DNA from: Thermoanaerobacter sp. A7A
GTDB taxonomy: Bacteria > Bacillota > Thermoanaerobacteria > Thermoanaerobacterales > Thermoanaerobacteraceae
Length of the DNA: 40,646 nucleotides
Direction of reading: 5' to 3'
Assembly (NCBI RefSeq): GCF_000445185.1
Contig: NZ_AVAF01000050.1
Span: forward strand, 1-40,646
The position numbers and the translations under genes were made by a program. The notes beneath the pieces were generated by a model. That model did not search any database, had not been told where the DNA came from, and was given only the letters and a program-made list of their open reading frames with translations. Below are positions 16,212-25,320 of this stretch, in pieces. Positions within the stretch are counted from its first letter, which is position 1. Each line of letters opens with the position of its first letter.

Positions 16212-16427
16212 ATGATAATGAGAGAGATGATAGATAGAATAAATTTCCTTTATTACAAATCACAAACAGAAGGTTTAACAGAAGAGGAAAAAGAAGAGCA
16301 GAAAAGGCTGAGGCAAGAATATGTGAAAGAAATAAAAGAGAGAGTAAGAAGAGAATTAGAAAGTATTAAATATGCTGAAAATGGCTGCGAACATTGTGGT
16401 CATGACCATCATCACCATAGACATTAA
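16212..16427 (+). CDS. DUF896-like protein with Cys/His-rich tail
   Basis: A 71-residue protein. Its first 55 residues (REMIDRINFLYYKSQTEGL, TEEEKEEQKRLRQEYV) match the DUF896/UPF0291 family, small helical-hairpin proteins of unknown function in Firmicutes. The C terminus departs from the usual family ending and finishes CEHCGHDHHHHRH, a CxxC followed by seven histidines, which should bind zinc, nickel or copper. Start: ATG 16212 follows GAGGTG; ATG 16218, after GGAGAG, is equally possible. Upstream in-frame codons from 16152 lie in the promoter region. The aminotransferase gene follows after 20 bases. Confidence 0.75.
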   Translation: MIMREMIDRINFLYYKSQTEGLTEEEKEEQKRLRQEYVKEIKERVRRELESIKYAENGCEHCGHDHHHHRH

Positions 16428-16447
16428 AAATAAAGGAGAGATGAAAA

Positions 16448-17875
16448 ATGTATGAAGGTACAAACGGGAAAGTGAAGGAGGATATTCCGGAATATATAAC
16501 TTTAGAAGAAGCACTTACATTAAACAAAAATCAAGTCAGAGAAAATTACAAAGAATATATAAATTCAGTTTTTGTATCCATGCTTTCAATGCTTCAGTTT
16601 GATAAACTTTTTGTAAGAGCTAAAGGAGTTTCAGTATGGGATAATGAAGGAAATGAGTATTATGATTTTTTAGGAGGTTATGGTGCTTTAAATTTAGGGC
16701 ATAACCCCGATGAGGTCATCGAAGCTGTAGAAAAAGTAAAAGATATGCCTAACATACTACAAGCTGCTATAGGAAATTTGCCGGGTGTTCTTGCTCATAA
16801 TCTTGCAAAAGTGACACCAGGAAATCTTAAAAGGAGTTTTTTTTGTAACAGTGGTGCAGAAGCAGTAGAAGGTGCTTTAAAACTTGCTAAAATTGCCTCT
16901 GGAAAGCACAAAATAGTTTATTGCCAAAACTCTTTTCACGGTAAATCGATGGGTGCCCTTTCAGTGACAGGGCGAGAAAAATATCAAAAGTATTTTAAAC
17001 CACTTGTGCCAGAGACAGTTCCTATTCCATTTGGAGATGAAAAAGCTTTGGAGGAAACTTTGAAAGGTAGAGACGTTGCTGCTTTTATAGTAGAGCCTAT
17101 CCAAGGGGAAGGTGGAGTTATCGTTCCACCTGAGGGATATTTGCAAAAAGTGCGGGAATTGTGCACTAAATACGATGCTTATTTAATATTAGATGAGGTT
17201 CAAACTGGCTTTGGAAGAACAGGAAAAATGTTTGCATGTGAGCACGAAGGAGTAGTTCCTGACATAATGTGCCTTGCTAAGTCTTTAGGTGGAGGAGTTA
17301 TGCCTATTGGCGCCTACATAACTAGGGAAGAAATATGGCAAAAAGCTTATGGGAGCATGGAAAAAGCTCTTTTGCATACTTCTACTTTTGGCGGAAATAC
17401 TTATGCGTGTGCTGCTGCAATTGCTTCAATACAAGCTATTATAGAGAAAAAACTTCTTGATGCTGCAAAAGAAAAAGGTGAATACTTTTTAGGTCGACTG
17501 AAAGAATTGAAGGAAAAACATCCCAAACTTATAAAAGATGTAAGAGGAAAAGGACTTTTGATAGGAATAGAATTTAATCAACCAGAAGGAGGACTTCTTG
17601 ACAAGATTTCTGGAGGTGCTATTTCAAAGCTTTCAAGTGAATACATGGGTTCTTTGATTGCGGGAGAACTTCAAAATAAGCATCGAATTATAACAGCCTA
17701 CACTTTGAATAATCCAAATGTAATAAGATTAGAGCCTCCTTTGATTGTGACAAAAGAACAAATTGATAAAGTTGTAGATGCTTTAGATGAAATTCTTACA
17801 AGAAATAGTAGCTTCTTAGGGATTACTGTCTCGGGAGCAAAAACTGTTTTAGGATCGTTATTTAAAAGGCAGTAA
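16448..17875 (+). CDS. Class III PLP aminotransferase, putrescine/ornithine aminotransferase type
   Basis: A 475-residue cytoplasmic enzyme. PLP-binding features are [12 protein letters not shown] (134-145), [13 protein letters not shown], Asp249 in [14 protein letters not shown], and the Schiff-base lysine Lys278 in [16 protein letters not shown]. The N-terminal extension of about 55 residues before the core and the C-terminal extension after residue 450 are like those of putrescine aminotransferase (PatA/YgjG), which transfers the amino group of putrescine to 2-oxoglutarate. Substrate is inferred; ornithine or 4-aminobutyrate remain possible. A thioredoxin-like gene follows after 21 bases. 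Confidence 0.85.
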   Translation: MYEGTNGKVKEDIPEYITLEEALTLNKNQVRENYKEYINSVFVSMLSMLQFDKLFVRAKGVSVWDNEGNEYYDFLGGYGALNLGHNPDEVIEAVEKVKDMPNILQAAIGNLPGVLAHNLAKVTPGNLKRSFFCNSGAEAVEGALKLAKIASGKHKIVYCQNSFHGKSMGALSVTGREKYQKYFKPLVPETVPIPFGDEKALEETLKGRDVAAFIVEPIQGEGGVIVPPEGYLQKVRELCTKYDAYLILDEVQTGFGRTGKMFACEHEGVVPDIMCLAKSLGGGVMPIGAYITREEIWQKAYGSMEKALLHTSTFGGNTYACAAAIASIQAIIEKKLLDAAKEKGEYFLGRLKELKEKHPKLIKDVRGKGLLIGIEFNQPEGGLLDKISGGAISKLSSEYMGSLIAGELQNKHRIITAYTLNNPNVIRLEPPLIVTKEQIDKVVDALDEILTRNSSFLGITVSGAKTVLGSLFKRQ

Positions 17876-17896
17876 ATTGAAAGAGGTGAATTAACT

Positions 17897-18382
17897 TTGA
17901 AAGAATTGTTTGAAAAAGGGATAACTTTTGAGGAATTTGTAAAAGAATCGGAGGAAGATATTGCTAAAAGAATAAAAGAGAGATATGAAAAGACAGTCTT
18001 AGATGAAGAGTTGATAGAGAAAATAAAATTTAAAGATGAGATAAATATTTTGGCATTTGCTGAGAGTTGGTGTCCTGATTCTCAAGTTAATGTGCCTATA
18101 GTTGCAAAAATCGCAAGTTATAATAAAAATTTTAAACTGAGAATTTTAAAAAGAGAAGGTAACGAAGAGCACATGAAACCTTATTATATAGATGGCAAAG
18201 CTAAAATACCCACTTTTGTATTTATGAATAAAGATTTTAAAGAAATTGGTCATTGGATTGAAAGGCCTGAAATAGTAAAAGAACTTGCAAAAAGTGGAGA
18301 AGGAGAGTGGAAAAGAGATTATCTTAAAGGGAAATATGATAAAAACATAATTGAGGAAATTATTAATATTTTGTCCCGGTAA
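17897..18382 (+). CDS. Thioredoxin-like protein with a monothiol WCPDS site
   Basis: A 161-residue protein with a thioredoxin fold: ILAFAESWCPDSQVNVPIV (residues 51-69), the cis-proline strand KIPTFVFMNKDF, and a C-terminal helix. The active site is Cys-Pro-Asp-Ser, not CxxC, so it has one thiol and cannot act as a standard disulfide reductase. The length and the helical N-terminal 45 residues fit the thioredoxin_9-like group. Start: TTG 17897 follows AGAGGTGA by seven bases. It is probably co-transcribed with the aminotransferase; the role is unknown. Confidence 0.75.
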   Translation: MKELFEKGITFEEFVKESEEDIAKRIKERYEKTVLDEELIEKIKFKDEINILAFAESWCPDSQVNVPIVAKIASYNKNFKLRILKREGNEEHMKPYYIDGKAKIPTFVFMNKDFKEIGHWIERPEIVKELAKSGEGEWKRDYLKGKYDKNIIEEIINILSR

Positions 18383-18478
18383 GTGTGCCGTCTTTTTAAA
18401 TTCATTTAATTTATTAAGCTTTTGAACGAAAATTAATAGTAAAGGGAGATAATAAAGTTAATCGGATAGTTTTGGAGG

Positions 18479-18506
18479 TTGCAAAATCCCCAATAAAATG
18501 TATAAT
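18479..18506 (+). promoter_or_regulatory. Promoter of the class II RNR gene
   Basis: TTGCAA (18479-18484), 16-bp spacer, perfect TATAAT (18501-18506). The start would be near 18513, between the two NrdR boxes. Confidence 0.65.
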
Positions 18507-18534
18507 TTAATAAATGATACACAAAATATTGTGG
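18488..18534 (+). promoter_or_regulatory. Tandem NrdR boxes
   Basis: Box 2 (18519-18534) matches the NrdR consensus ACACWATATATWGTGT at 14 of 16 positions. Box 1 (18488-18503), exactly 31 bp upstream, matches at 11 of 16. NrdR boxes usually occur in pairs at about this spacing. Box 1 lies between the -35 and -10 elements and box 2 just downstream of the start, an arrangement for repression when deoxynucleotides are plentiful. Confidence 0.7.
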
Positions 18535-18560
18535 TTTTACATAAGAGGAGGAATTATATT

Positions 18561-20741
18561 ATGCTTCCAATTTGGAATGAGCAAAGAGAAAAAGTGTTTC
18601 TTGACAGGTATGCTTTGAAAGACAAAGAAGGAAAGCCGATTGAGAAAAAACCGGAAGAAATGTTTAGAAGAGTTGCCAAAGCTATTGCTACGAATAAAAG
18701 AGAAGAAGAGATGTTTTACAAAGTGATGAGTGAATGGAAATTTATACCTGGAGGTAGAATACTTGCGGGGGCGGGGACTGGCAGAGAGGTTACCTACTTT
18801 AATTGCTTTGTGATACCTGTTGAAGCGAATGATCCTAAAAAGGGTAATGACAGCCGAGCAGCTATAATGGATACTATAGCTAAAATGCTGGAAATTAACT
18901 CGCGAGGTGGAGGTGTTGGTATTAATTGGAGCACACTAAGACCTCGTGGGGCATATGTAAAGGGAGTAGGTGGTACCTCATCAGGAGCTGTAAGCTGGAT
19001 GTTGGCTGCAAATGAAGTAGCTACCCAAGTTGAACAGGGGGGAAGTCGCAGAGCAGCTTTAATGTTTATGCTTTGGGACTGGCACCCTGATATTGAAGAA
19101 TTCATTAAAGTTAAGAAGGATTTAACAAAAATGCAGCAAGCAAATCTCTCTGTTGCTGTGTCAGATGCATTTATGGAAGCAGTAGCGCATGACAAAGTAT
19201 GGAAGCTTGAGTTTCCAGATACCTCTCATCCTAATTACGATGCTGAGTGGAGAGGTGACTTAACTGAATGGAAGTCTAAAGGGTATCCAACTATAGTTTA
19301 CAAGGAAATTCCGGCGAGAGAGCTGTGGAATAAAATTGTTACTGCTGCCTGGGAATCGGCAGAGCCGGGAGTAGTATTTTTAGAAAGGTATAATAAATTT
19401 AGCAATACATATTATGTTGCGAAGATAATCTCCACAAATCCATGTGGGGAGCTGGGTTTGGAGCCTTACGGAGTATGCAATTTGGGAGCTATAAACTTAG
19501 TTGCTTTTGTGGAAAATGGCAAAATTAATTTTACCGATCTTGAAGAGACAGTAAAAATTGCGGTTAGATTTTTAGATAATGTGCTGGATTCAGGAGCTTA
19601 TGTACTACCACAAAATAAAGAAATGGCTCAAAAATTACGCAAAATAGGACTTGGAATTATGGGACTTGCCGATGCATTGATACTTATGGATTTGAAATAT
19701 GGCAGTGAAAATGCTCTTAAAGTGACAGAACAAATAGCTTCTACTATTAGAAATGCTGCATATAAAGCTTCTGTGGAACTTGCAAAAGAGAGAGGAGCAT
19801 TTCCTGAATTTGTTGTAGAAAAATATTTAAAATCACAATTTGTAAAAAGTTTACCAAACGAAATAAGAGAGGAAATTGCAACATATGGGATACGGAATGC
19901 AACTATTTTGACTCAAGCTCCTACAGGTACAACTTCTATTCTTACAGGGGTGAGTTCTGGCATAGAGCCAAATTTTGCAAAAGAGTATATAAGGCAAGAT
20001 AGAACTGGTACCCATACTATAAAACATTGGCTTGCTGATTATCCAGCCTTTGTAAGTGCCCATGAAATAACTCCTGAAGAACACGTGAAAATGCAAGCTG
20101 TTTTACAAAAATATGTTGATTCAAGCATATCAAAGACCATAAATTTACCGAATTCTGCTACAATTGATGATATAGATAAAATTTATAGATTGGCTTATGA
20201 ATTGGGATGTAAAGGCATTACAGTATATAGGGATGGTTCTAGAGAAGGAGTTTTAGTTACTGATATAAAATCAAAAGAAAAGACACAGATAACAGAAAGA
20301 CCTCCTGTATTAAAAGGAGTTACTAAACGCATAGAAACTCCATTAGGGCGTGCATATGTCACGATTAATTTTATAGATGAGAAGCCGTTTGAGGTATTTG
20401 TAAATATTGGGCGTGCTGGTTCTGATGTAGCGGCTTTTACAGAAGCAATTGCAAGATTAATTTCCTTAGCTTTGCGCGGTGGAGTAGCAATTGAAGAAAT
20501 TACTGAACAGTTAATAGGAATTGGTGGTGCAACAGCAATTGGTTTTGGGGAAAATAGGGTTATGTCAGTTCCTGATGCTATAGGCAAGGCCTTAACAAAT
20601 GGGTATCAACCACAAAATAATGGTAATGGAATTAAATCTTCTACTACTCACGTTGATATTTGTCCTGCTTGCGGTATGGCAACATTTGTGTATACAGAAG
20701 GTTGTAAAACATGCCTAAATTGTGGATATTCTGAATGCTAA
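18561..20741 (+). CDS. nrdJ: Ribonucleoside reductase, adenosylcobalamin-dependent (class II)
   Basis: A 726-residue enzyme that reduces ribonucleotides with a B12-generated thiyl radical, oxygen-independent. Visible catalytic residues: Cys82 (FNCFVI) and Cys306 (GVCNLGAINL) as the redox pair, and Asn293, Cys295 and Glu297 in STNPCGELG, with Cys295 the radical site. Also present are GGGVGINWS, the QGGSRRAALM loop, APTGTTSILTGVSSGIEPNFA, and a C-terminal DICPACG...CKTCLNCGYSEC tail for re-reduction. Start: ATG 18561 follows GAGGAGG; the in-frame codons from 18498 contain the promoter and NrdR box and are not translated. The gene stands alone and ends in a terminator. Confidence 0.95.
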   Translation: MLPIWNEQREKVFLDRYALKDKEGKPIEKKPEEMFRRVAKAIATNKREEEMFYKVMSEWKFIPGGRILAGAGTGREVTYFNCFVIPVEANDPKKGNDSRAAIMDTIAKMLEINSRGGGVGINWSTLRPRGAYVKGVGGTSSGAVSWMLAANEVATQVEQGGSRRAALMFMLWDWHPDIEEFIKVKKDLTKMQQANLSVAVSDAFMEAVAHDKVWKLEFPDTSHPNYDAEWRGDLTEWKSKGYPTIVYKEIPARELWNKIVTAAWESAEPGVVFLERYNKFSNTYYVAKIISTNPCGELGLEPYGVCNLGAINLVAFVENGKINFTDLEETVKIAVRFLDNVLDSGAYVLPQNKEMAQKLRKIGLGIMGLADALILMDLKYGSENALKVTEQIASTIRNAAYKASVELAKERGAFPEFVVEKYLKSQFVKSLPNEIREEIATYGIRNATILTQAPTGTTSILTGVSSGIEPNFAKEYIRQDRTGTHTIKHWLADYPAFVSAHEITPEEHVKMQAVLQKYVDSSISKTINLPNSATIDDIDKIYRLAYELGCKGITVYRDGSREGVLVTDIKSKEKTQITERPPVLKGVTKRIETPLGRAYVTINFIDEKPFEVFVNIGRAGSDVAAFTEAIARLISLALRGGVAIEEITEQLIGIGGATAIGFGENRVMSVPDAIGKALTNGYQPQNNGNGIKSSTTHVDICPACGMATFVYTEGCKTCLNCGYSEC

Positions 20742-20783
20742 TGAAAAATATTTTATCAATTTAATTTTTGGATTATAGTTTAA

Positions 20784-20826
20784 AGAACCTCTTTCAATAT
20801 TTTGAAGAGGTTCTAATTTATTTTTT
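20784..20826 (+). terminator. Terminator after nrdJ
   Basis: Stem AGAACCTCTT/AAGAGGTTCT (20784-20793, 20805-20814), extendable by CAA/TTG, followed by AATTTATTTTTT. Confidence 0.8.
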
Positions 20827-20902
20827 GAATTAATATACATAATTCGACATATTATGATGGGGATTTGTGGTACAATTGGCTCTGATAAATAAATGTGAAC
20901 AA

Positions 20903-20930
20903 TTTTATAAATCTTATTTTATAAATCTTA
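20903..20930 (+). repeat. Tandem 14-bp duplication upstream of the GGDEF gene
   Basis: TTTTATAAATCTTA occurs twice, end to end (20903-20916 and 20917-20930), in the leader of the diguanylate cyclase gene. It may be replication slippage or two binding sites. Confidence 0.6.
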
Positions 20931-20999
20931 TCAGTCCAAGAAGGATTTTTGAAATAAATGTAGAATACTAATATGATTCGGAAAAACGAGGGGATTAGT

Positions 21000-22664
21000 A
21001 TGGGGAAGTACAGGGAACTGGTTTTTAATATAACCTTAATTACAATAGGAAGTATATTATTTGTGTGGGCACTTTACCACTGTGGTATTGGAATTGATTG
21101 GAGAGTCTTTTTGATTTTATTAGCTTTCGCAATAATTTTGGATAATCTTGGCATAATGTATACAGATATAAAATTATCTTTAAGCCCTACAATAGGAATA
21201 ACTACTTTTTTGATTTTTGGCACGGTTGGAGCGGCTACTCTCATGGTATCCTCTGTTATGTTTGATACTATTGTAGTAAGAAAAAAGATAAAAAATGGGC
21301 TTTTAAATGGAGGAATGTTTTCTATTGCATATTTAGTGGCAGGATGGTTTTATGAATTCATAGGTGGAAAAATTGGCATAGTTTCTTTTTCGCAAGTTAA
21401 ATATATTTTAAGTTACGTCATAATAAGTTTCCTTTTGAATAATTTTATACTGTACTATGCTTTAAAAGTACAGGGGAAGATTTTGTTTAAAGAGTATTGG
21501 AATGAGAGTGTATTATTAGAGTTAGGTACTTATATAGTTATGATTCCTGTTTCATTACTTCTTGCATATATTTATTTTAAACATAGCCTTCTGTTTTTTG
21601 TGTTATCTTTAACTCCACTTATATTCATAGCATATGCTTTTAGGATGATTAGAGATTTGATTAAGGCAAATAAAAGGCTTAACGCTATATATGAGATGGT
21701 TAAAATGATAAATTCGAAGTTAGAGTTGGAGCAAATATTAGATACTATTATAGAAGTTATTTCTCAAGTTGTTTCAGTATCTGCAGCAGCAATATATTTG
21801 ACAGATTCTAATGGGGTAGCTGCTTTAGTAAAATCGATAGGTAATAGAGAGGGAGAGGAAGGCTTTAAAGAAAATTACTTCAAAGATGAGGGAATAATAG
21901 GAAAGTGCATATCTTCTAACAAAACAATAGCAATTAAGGATTTAAAGCAGGATAAAAGATTTTTAAAAGAACAATTTTTAAATAACTATGGCAGTGTAGT
22001 AGTAGCTCCTTTAAGGTTTTCGGGATCTGTCATTGGATGTCTTATGGTGTTGCATGTAGAGACAAATGTGTTTGATGAGGATTCTGTTAAAATCATAGAG
22101 ATAATCGTAGATCAAGCTTCTGTTGCGATAACCAATGCTAAACGATATTATGAAGTCACCAAAAAATCTATTACTGATCCTTTAACAAAGACTTATAATA
22201 GAAGATATTTTAATGATGCATTAATGGAAAATATTATGAGGGCAGATGAGACTAGTGAGCCTGTGAGCCTTATAATGTTTGATTTGGATAATTTTAAACT
22301 GATAAATGATACTTATGGCCATTTAGTTGGAGATGAAGTACTTAAGGAAGTGGCAAAACGGATAAAAAACAATGTGAGAAGTGATGATATTGTAGCGCGA
22401 TTTGGTGGAGAAGAATTTGCAGTGATTTTGCCGAAACTTACTGCAGAACAAGCCTATATGATTGCAGAGAGGATAAGAAATGAAGTATTATCAAGGCCAA
22501 TTAGGACAGATAAAGGAGATATATATGTAACCATAACGGGTGGAGTAGCAGATTATCCGGAAAAGGCTGATTCTGCAGAAAAACTTATAAGCCATGCAGA
22601 TAGAGCTTTATATGCAGGTGGCAAAAGTAAAGGAAGAAACAAAATTGCCATATATGAAGTGTGA
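21000..22664 (+). CDS. Membrane-bound diguanylate cyclase (membrane sensor, GAF, GGDEF)
   Basis: A 554-residue protein. Residues 1-215 hold about six to seven membrane helices forming an N-terminal sensor, residues 235-385 a GAF domain (LDTIIEVISQVVSVSAAAIYL), and residues 390-554 a GGDEF domain beginning SITDPLTKTYNRRYF. The catalytic loop is intact as Gly-Gly-Glu-Glu-Phe (469-473), and RSDD at 460-463 forms the RxxD inhibitory site five residues upstream. It should therefore make cyclic di-GMP with product feedback. Start: ATG 21000 follows GAGGGG; a start at 20973 lacks a ribosome site. No EAL/HD-GYP partner lies nearby. Confidence 0.93.
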   Translation: MGKYRELVFNITLITIGSILFVWALYHCGIGIDWRVFLILLAFAIILDNLGIMYTDIKLSLSPTIGITTFLIFGTVGAATLMVSSVMFDTIVVRKKIKNGLLNGGMFSIAYLVAGWFYEFIGGKIGIVSFSQVKYILSYVIISFLLNNFILYYALKVQGKILFKEYWNESVLLELGTYIVMIPVSLLLAYIYFKHSLLFFVLSLTPLIFIAYAFRMIRDLIKANKRLNAIYEMVKMINSKLELEQILDTIIEVISQVVSVSAAAIYLTDSNGVAALVKSIGNREGEEGFKENYFKDEGIIGKCISSNKTIAIKDLKQDKRFLKEQFLNNYGSVVVAPLRFSGSVIGCLMVLHVETNVFDEDSVKIIEIIVDQASVAITNAKRYYEVTKKSITDPLTKTYNRRYFNDALMENIMRADETSEPVSLIMFDLDNFKLINDTYGHLVGDEVLKEVAKRIKNNVRSDDIVARFGGEEFAVILPKLTAEQAYMIAERIRNEVLSRPIRTDKGDIYVTITGGVADYPEKADSAEKLISHADRALYAGGKSKGRNKIAIYEV

Positions 22665-22679
22665 AAAAGGCTTAAAGAA

Positions 22680-22713
22680 AAGACTGGGAGAATATTTTCC
22701 TGGTCTTTTTTGT
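22680..22713 (+). terminator. Terminator after the diguanylate cyclase gene
   Basis: Stem AAGACTGGGA with TTCCTGGTCTT (two G-U pairs; from 22680 to about 22706), followed by TTTTTTGTTTT. Confidence 0.75.
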
Positions 22714-22745
22714 TTTATCTCTTGATTTGAATAATTAATAAAGTT

Positions 22746-22757
22746 TTACCACATTAA
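22746..22757 (+). promoter_or_regulatory. Upstream operator half-site TTACCACATTAA
   Basis: An exact copy of the left 12 bases of the palindrome at 22850-22870, placed 41 bp before the -35 box and 104 bp from the second copy, close to ten helical turns. It is probably bound by the PRD activator encoded downstream. Confidence 0.45.
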
Positions 22758-22786
22758 TAAGGCATAAAAAGTTACACTTAAATTCC

Positions 22787-22814
22787 TTGAAAATAAACGT
22801 TTTTTAGGTATAAT
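22787..22814 (+). promoter_or_regulatory. Promoter of the PTS operon
   Basis: TTGAAA (22787-22792), 16-bp spacer, TATAAT (22809-22814). It lies between the two copies of the TTACCACATTAA motif. Confidence 0.6.
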
Positions 22815-22849
22815 ATTAATCGAAAGCTGAAATAAATTTGTTAATATAG

Positions 22850-22870
22850 TTACCACATTAAATGTGGTAA
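22850..22870 (+). promoter_or_regulatory. Perfect palindrome before the PRD regulator gene
   Basis: TTACCACAT and ATGTGGTAA pair perfectly around TAA. It ends directly before the AGGGTGAT ribosome site of the regulator gene. It could be a DNA operator or an RNA hairpin affecting translation. It has no U-run, so it is not a terminator. Confidence 0.6.
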
Positions 22871-22884
22871 AAGGGTGATTAATT

Positions 22885-24843
22885 ATGGATAGGATACTTG
22901 AGATTATAAATATGCTTTTAAATAGCGAACAGCCACTTACGGTTGATTATATCGCAAATACACTGAAAGTATCGAATAAAACAATAAGGAATGATTTAAA
23001 AAAAGCTGAAGAATTTGTACAACAAAAAGGCGTAAAAATTATCAAAAAACCAAGAGTAGGTATTGTACTAGAGGGGCCTAGAAATAAAAAGCTTGAGCTT
23101 GTTGATGAGATTAAAAAGAGTTTAGACTTTGAAGAACCTTTTTCGCCTGAAGCAAGAAAAAACTACATTTTAAAGCGATTGTTTATGAGTAAAGGAAGTG
23201 TAACTACAAAAGAACTAGCGGAGGAACTTTATGTAAGTAGGGTTACAATACACAAAGACTTACAAAGTGTTGAAAAATGGCTTAACAAATTTAATCTAAA
23301 ACTTCTAAAAAAACCTAACTATGGCATTGAAGTGGTAGGCGATGAAGAGAATTGGCGAAATGCAGTGGCAAGCTTAATTGTTTCAACTAAAGAACAAAAA
23401 GAATTAAAAGAATTTTTATATAATGATTACACTGGTAGGATAGATTATAGAACATTAATGCAATTAAGGGAACTTTTTGATATTGATTACAAGCAACTTG
23501 AAAAAATAGTTAGTAATGCTGAATCAAAACTCAAATTTAGATTTTCGGATGAAGCTTTTATAAGTTTGGTTATACATGTAGCTATTTCTATCGAAAGACT
23601 AAAGCATAAAAAAGATGTTAAATTATCAAAGGCGGTCTTAAATAATCTAAAGCAAAAAGATGAATATGTGATAGCTCAACAGATGGCGAAAGAGATTGAA
23701 GAGAAATTCAATGTAGTTCTTTCTGAATCAGAAATAGGATATATTGTATTGCATATCATTGGTACTAAAATGCAGCAAAATAAAATTGAAGATGTGAATT
23801 TAGAGTTGGAAGATGAAGAAAGTATTGAGCTAGCGGTTATTATGTCAAAAGAAATTATAAATATTGCTGAAAGGGCATTATCTCTTGATTTAAGCAATGA
23901 TAAGCAATTGTTAAATGGTTTGATACTACATTTAAGACCAACTATAAATAGGCTCAAGTATGGTTTAACACTAAGAAATCCACTATTAAACGATATTAAA
24001 GAGAATTATCCTGAAATATATGGGGTTGCATGGATGACAAGTGTTGTGTTTGAGAAGTATTTAGGTAAAAAAGTTGCAGAAGAGGAAATAGGTTATATTG
24101 CACTACATTTAGGTGCTGCAGTTGAACGAGCTAAAAAACCACTTAAAGCCCTGGTTGTTTGTACAACTGGCATTGGAACAGCACAACTTCTTGCGGCAAG
24201 GCTTGAGAAATCTTTTAAACAGATAGAAATAAAAGACATAGTTTCTTCTGTTTCGCTACATGAGAGCATCTTAAATGACATAGATATAGTTATCTCTACT
24301 GTACCTATTGAGATAAATAAACCTTTTATAAATATAAGTCCTTTATTAACTCAAAATGATATAAAGCGGCTTGATGAATTTATACAGGCTCTAAATAAAA
24401 GATCTAATTTAATCGATACGCAGTTACTTGATGTTGACGGTATTTACCTAAAAAAAGAAGATTTATTAAATAAGGTATGTATGGAGTTGCATAAAAAAGG
24501 ATATGTAAAGGAGGAATATATTCAAGATGTTATAACCAGAGAAAAAATAGCTTCTACTGCTATAGGAAATGGTATTGCAATTCCACATGGTTTACCAGAA
24601 CATGTTAATAAATCAGTTTTTACAGTGGTAAGACTAAAAAATCCTATAGCTTGGGATGAAGAAAAGGTAGATATGTTATTTATGATATCTTTAACTCAAA
24701 GTGATATAGCAAAATCCAGGTATATATTTAGAAAATTATATAATAAACTTGAATCACCGGAATTTGTAGAAAATATAAAAAAAGCAAAAAACAGAGAAGA
24801 AATTATAAAGTTATTGGAGGTAATTTACGATGCTGATAAATAA
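22885..24843 (+). CDS. PRD-containing transcriptional activator with PTS EIIB and EIIA domains (ManR/MtlR type)
   Basis: A 652-residue regulator with two N-terminal helix-turn-helix domains (residues 5-60 and 93-150), PRD1 (about 185-300, His231 and His290), PRD2 (about 310-415, His349 and His408), a Gat-type EIIB-like domain (421-505, Cys426 in VVCTTGIGTAQ), and a C-terminal EIIA domain (512-650, His568 in IAIPHGLPEH). Such proteins are activated or silenced by PTS phosphorylation at these histidines and the cysteine, reporting sugar supply. It heads the operon and overlaps the IIA gene by 14 bases, so it regulates its own transporter, probably through the TTACCACATTAA motifs. Confidence 0.93.
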   Translation: MDRILEIINMLLNSEQPLTVDYIANTLKVSNKTIRNDLKKAEEFVQQKGVKIIKKPRVGIVLEGPRNKKLELVDEIKKSLDFEEPFSPEARKNYILKRLFMSKGSVTTKELAEELYVSRVTIHKDLQSVEKWLNKFNLKLLKKPNYGIEVVGDEENWRNAVASLIVSTKEQKELKEFLYNDYTGRIDYRTLMQLRELFDIDYKQLEKIVSNAESKLKFRFSDEAFISLVIHVAISIERLKHKKDVKLSKAVLNNLKQKDEYVIAQQMAKEIEEKFNVVLSESEIGYIVLHIIGTKMQQNKIEDVNLELEDEESIELAVIMSKEIINIAERALSLDLSNDKQLLNGLILHLRPTINRLKYGLTLRNPLLNDIKENYPEIYGVAWMTSVVFEKYLGKKVAEEEIGYIALHLGAAVERAKKPLKALVVCTTGIGTAQLLAARLEKSFKQIEIKDIVSSVSLHESILNDIDIVISTVPIEINKPFINISPLLTQNDIKRLDEFIQALNKRSNLIDTQLLDVDGIYLKKEDLLNKVCMELHKKGYVKEEYIQDVITREKIASTAIGNGIAIPHGLPEHVNKSVFTVVRLKNPIAWDEEKVDMLFMISLTQSDIAKSRYIFRKLYNKLESPEFVENIKKAKNREEIIKLLEVIYDADK

Positions 24844-25279
24844 AAATCTTGTTACACTAAATCTTGAGGCAAAAAACAAAGAAGAGGCAATTATAAAATT
24901 GGCGGAATTGGCGCAAAAAGAAGGGAAAATAACTTCTGTAGAGGAGTATGCGAGAAGTGTGTTTGATAGAGAAAAAGCATATACAACGGGGGTGGGGAAT
25001 GGAATCGCGATACCACATGGAAAATCAAAAGCTGTAAAGGAGGCGATGATAGTATTTGGTAAAACAACTGATGGAATAGAATGGGATTCATTAGATGGCA
25101 AACCTGTCAATTTAATTTTTCTCTTAGGGGTGCCTGAAGAAAATGTGGATAATGTTCATCTTAAGATATTGTCACAGTTATCACGAAAATTAATGAATGA
25201 TAGTTTTATTGAAATGCTAAAAAAAGCAGTAACTGTCGAGGAAATTTTAAATGCTTTAAGTGATATCCAAGTAAGTTAA
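24830..25279 (+). CDS. PTS EIIA component, fructose/mannitol family
   Basis: A 149-residue cytoplasmic phosphocarrier. His63 in NGIAIPHGKSKAV is the phosphorylated residue, received from HPr and passed to EIIB. Length and motifs match single-domain EIIA of the Fru family. GGAGG within the end of the regulator gene precedes ATG 24830, so the two are translationally coupled. Closely resembles the C-terminal domain of the upstream regulator, indicating shared ancestry. Confidence 0.93.
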   Translation: MLINKNLVTLNLEAKNKEEAIIKLAELAQKEGKITSVEEYARSVFDREKAYTTGVGNGIAIPHGKSKAVKEAMIVFGKTTDGIEWDSLDGKPVNLIFLLGVPEENVDNVHLKILSQLSRKLMNDSFIEMLKKAVTVEEILNALSDIQVS

Positions 25280-25320
25280 AAATAAACAAAAATAAAATAG
25301 ATAAGGAGGATAAAAATACG

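Noticed and set aside
18498..18560. Upstream start of nrdJ at ATG 18498
   Set aside because: The added codons coincide with the TATAAT box and an NrdR box; ATG 18561 has a perfect ribosome site and the family's usual start.
20827..20972. Cyclic di-GMP riboswitch upstream of the diguanylate cyclase
   Set aside because: The leader is AT-rich and lacks the conserved GEMM core; only a 14-bp tandem repeat is seen.
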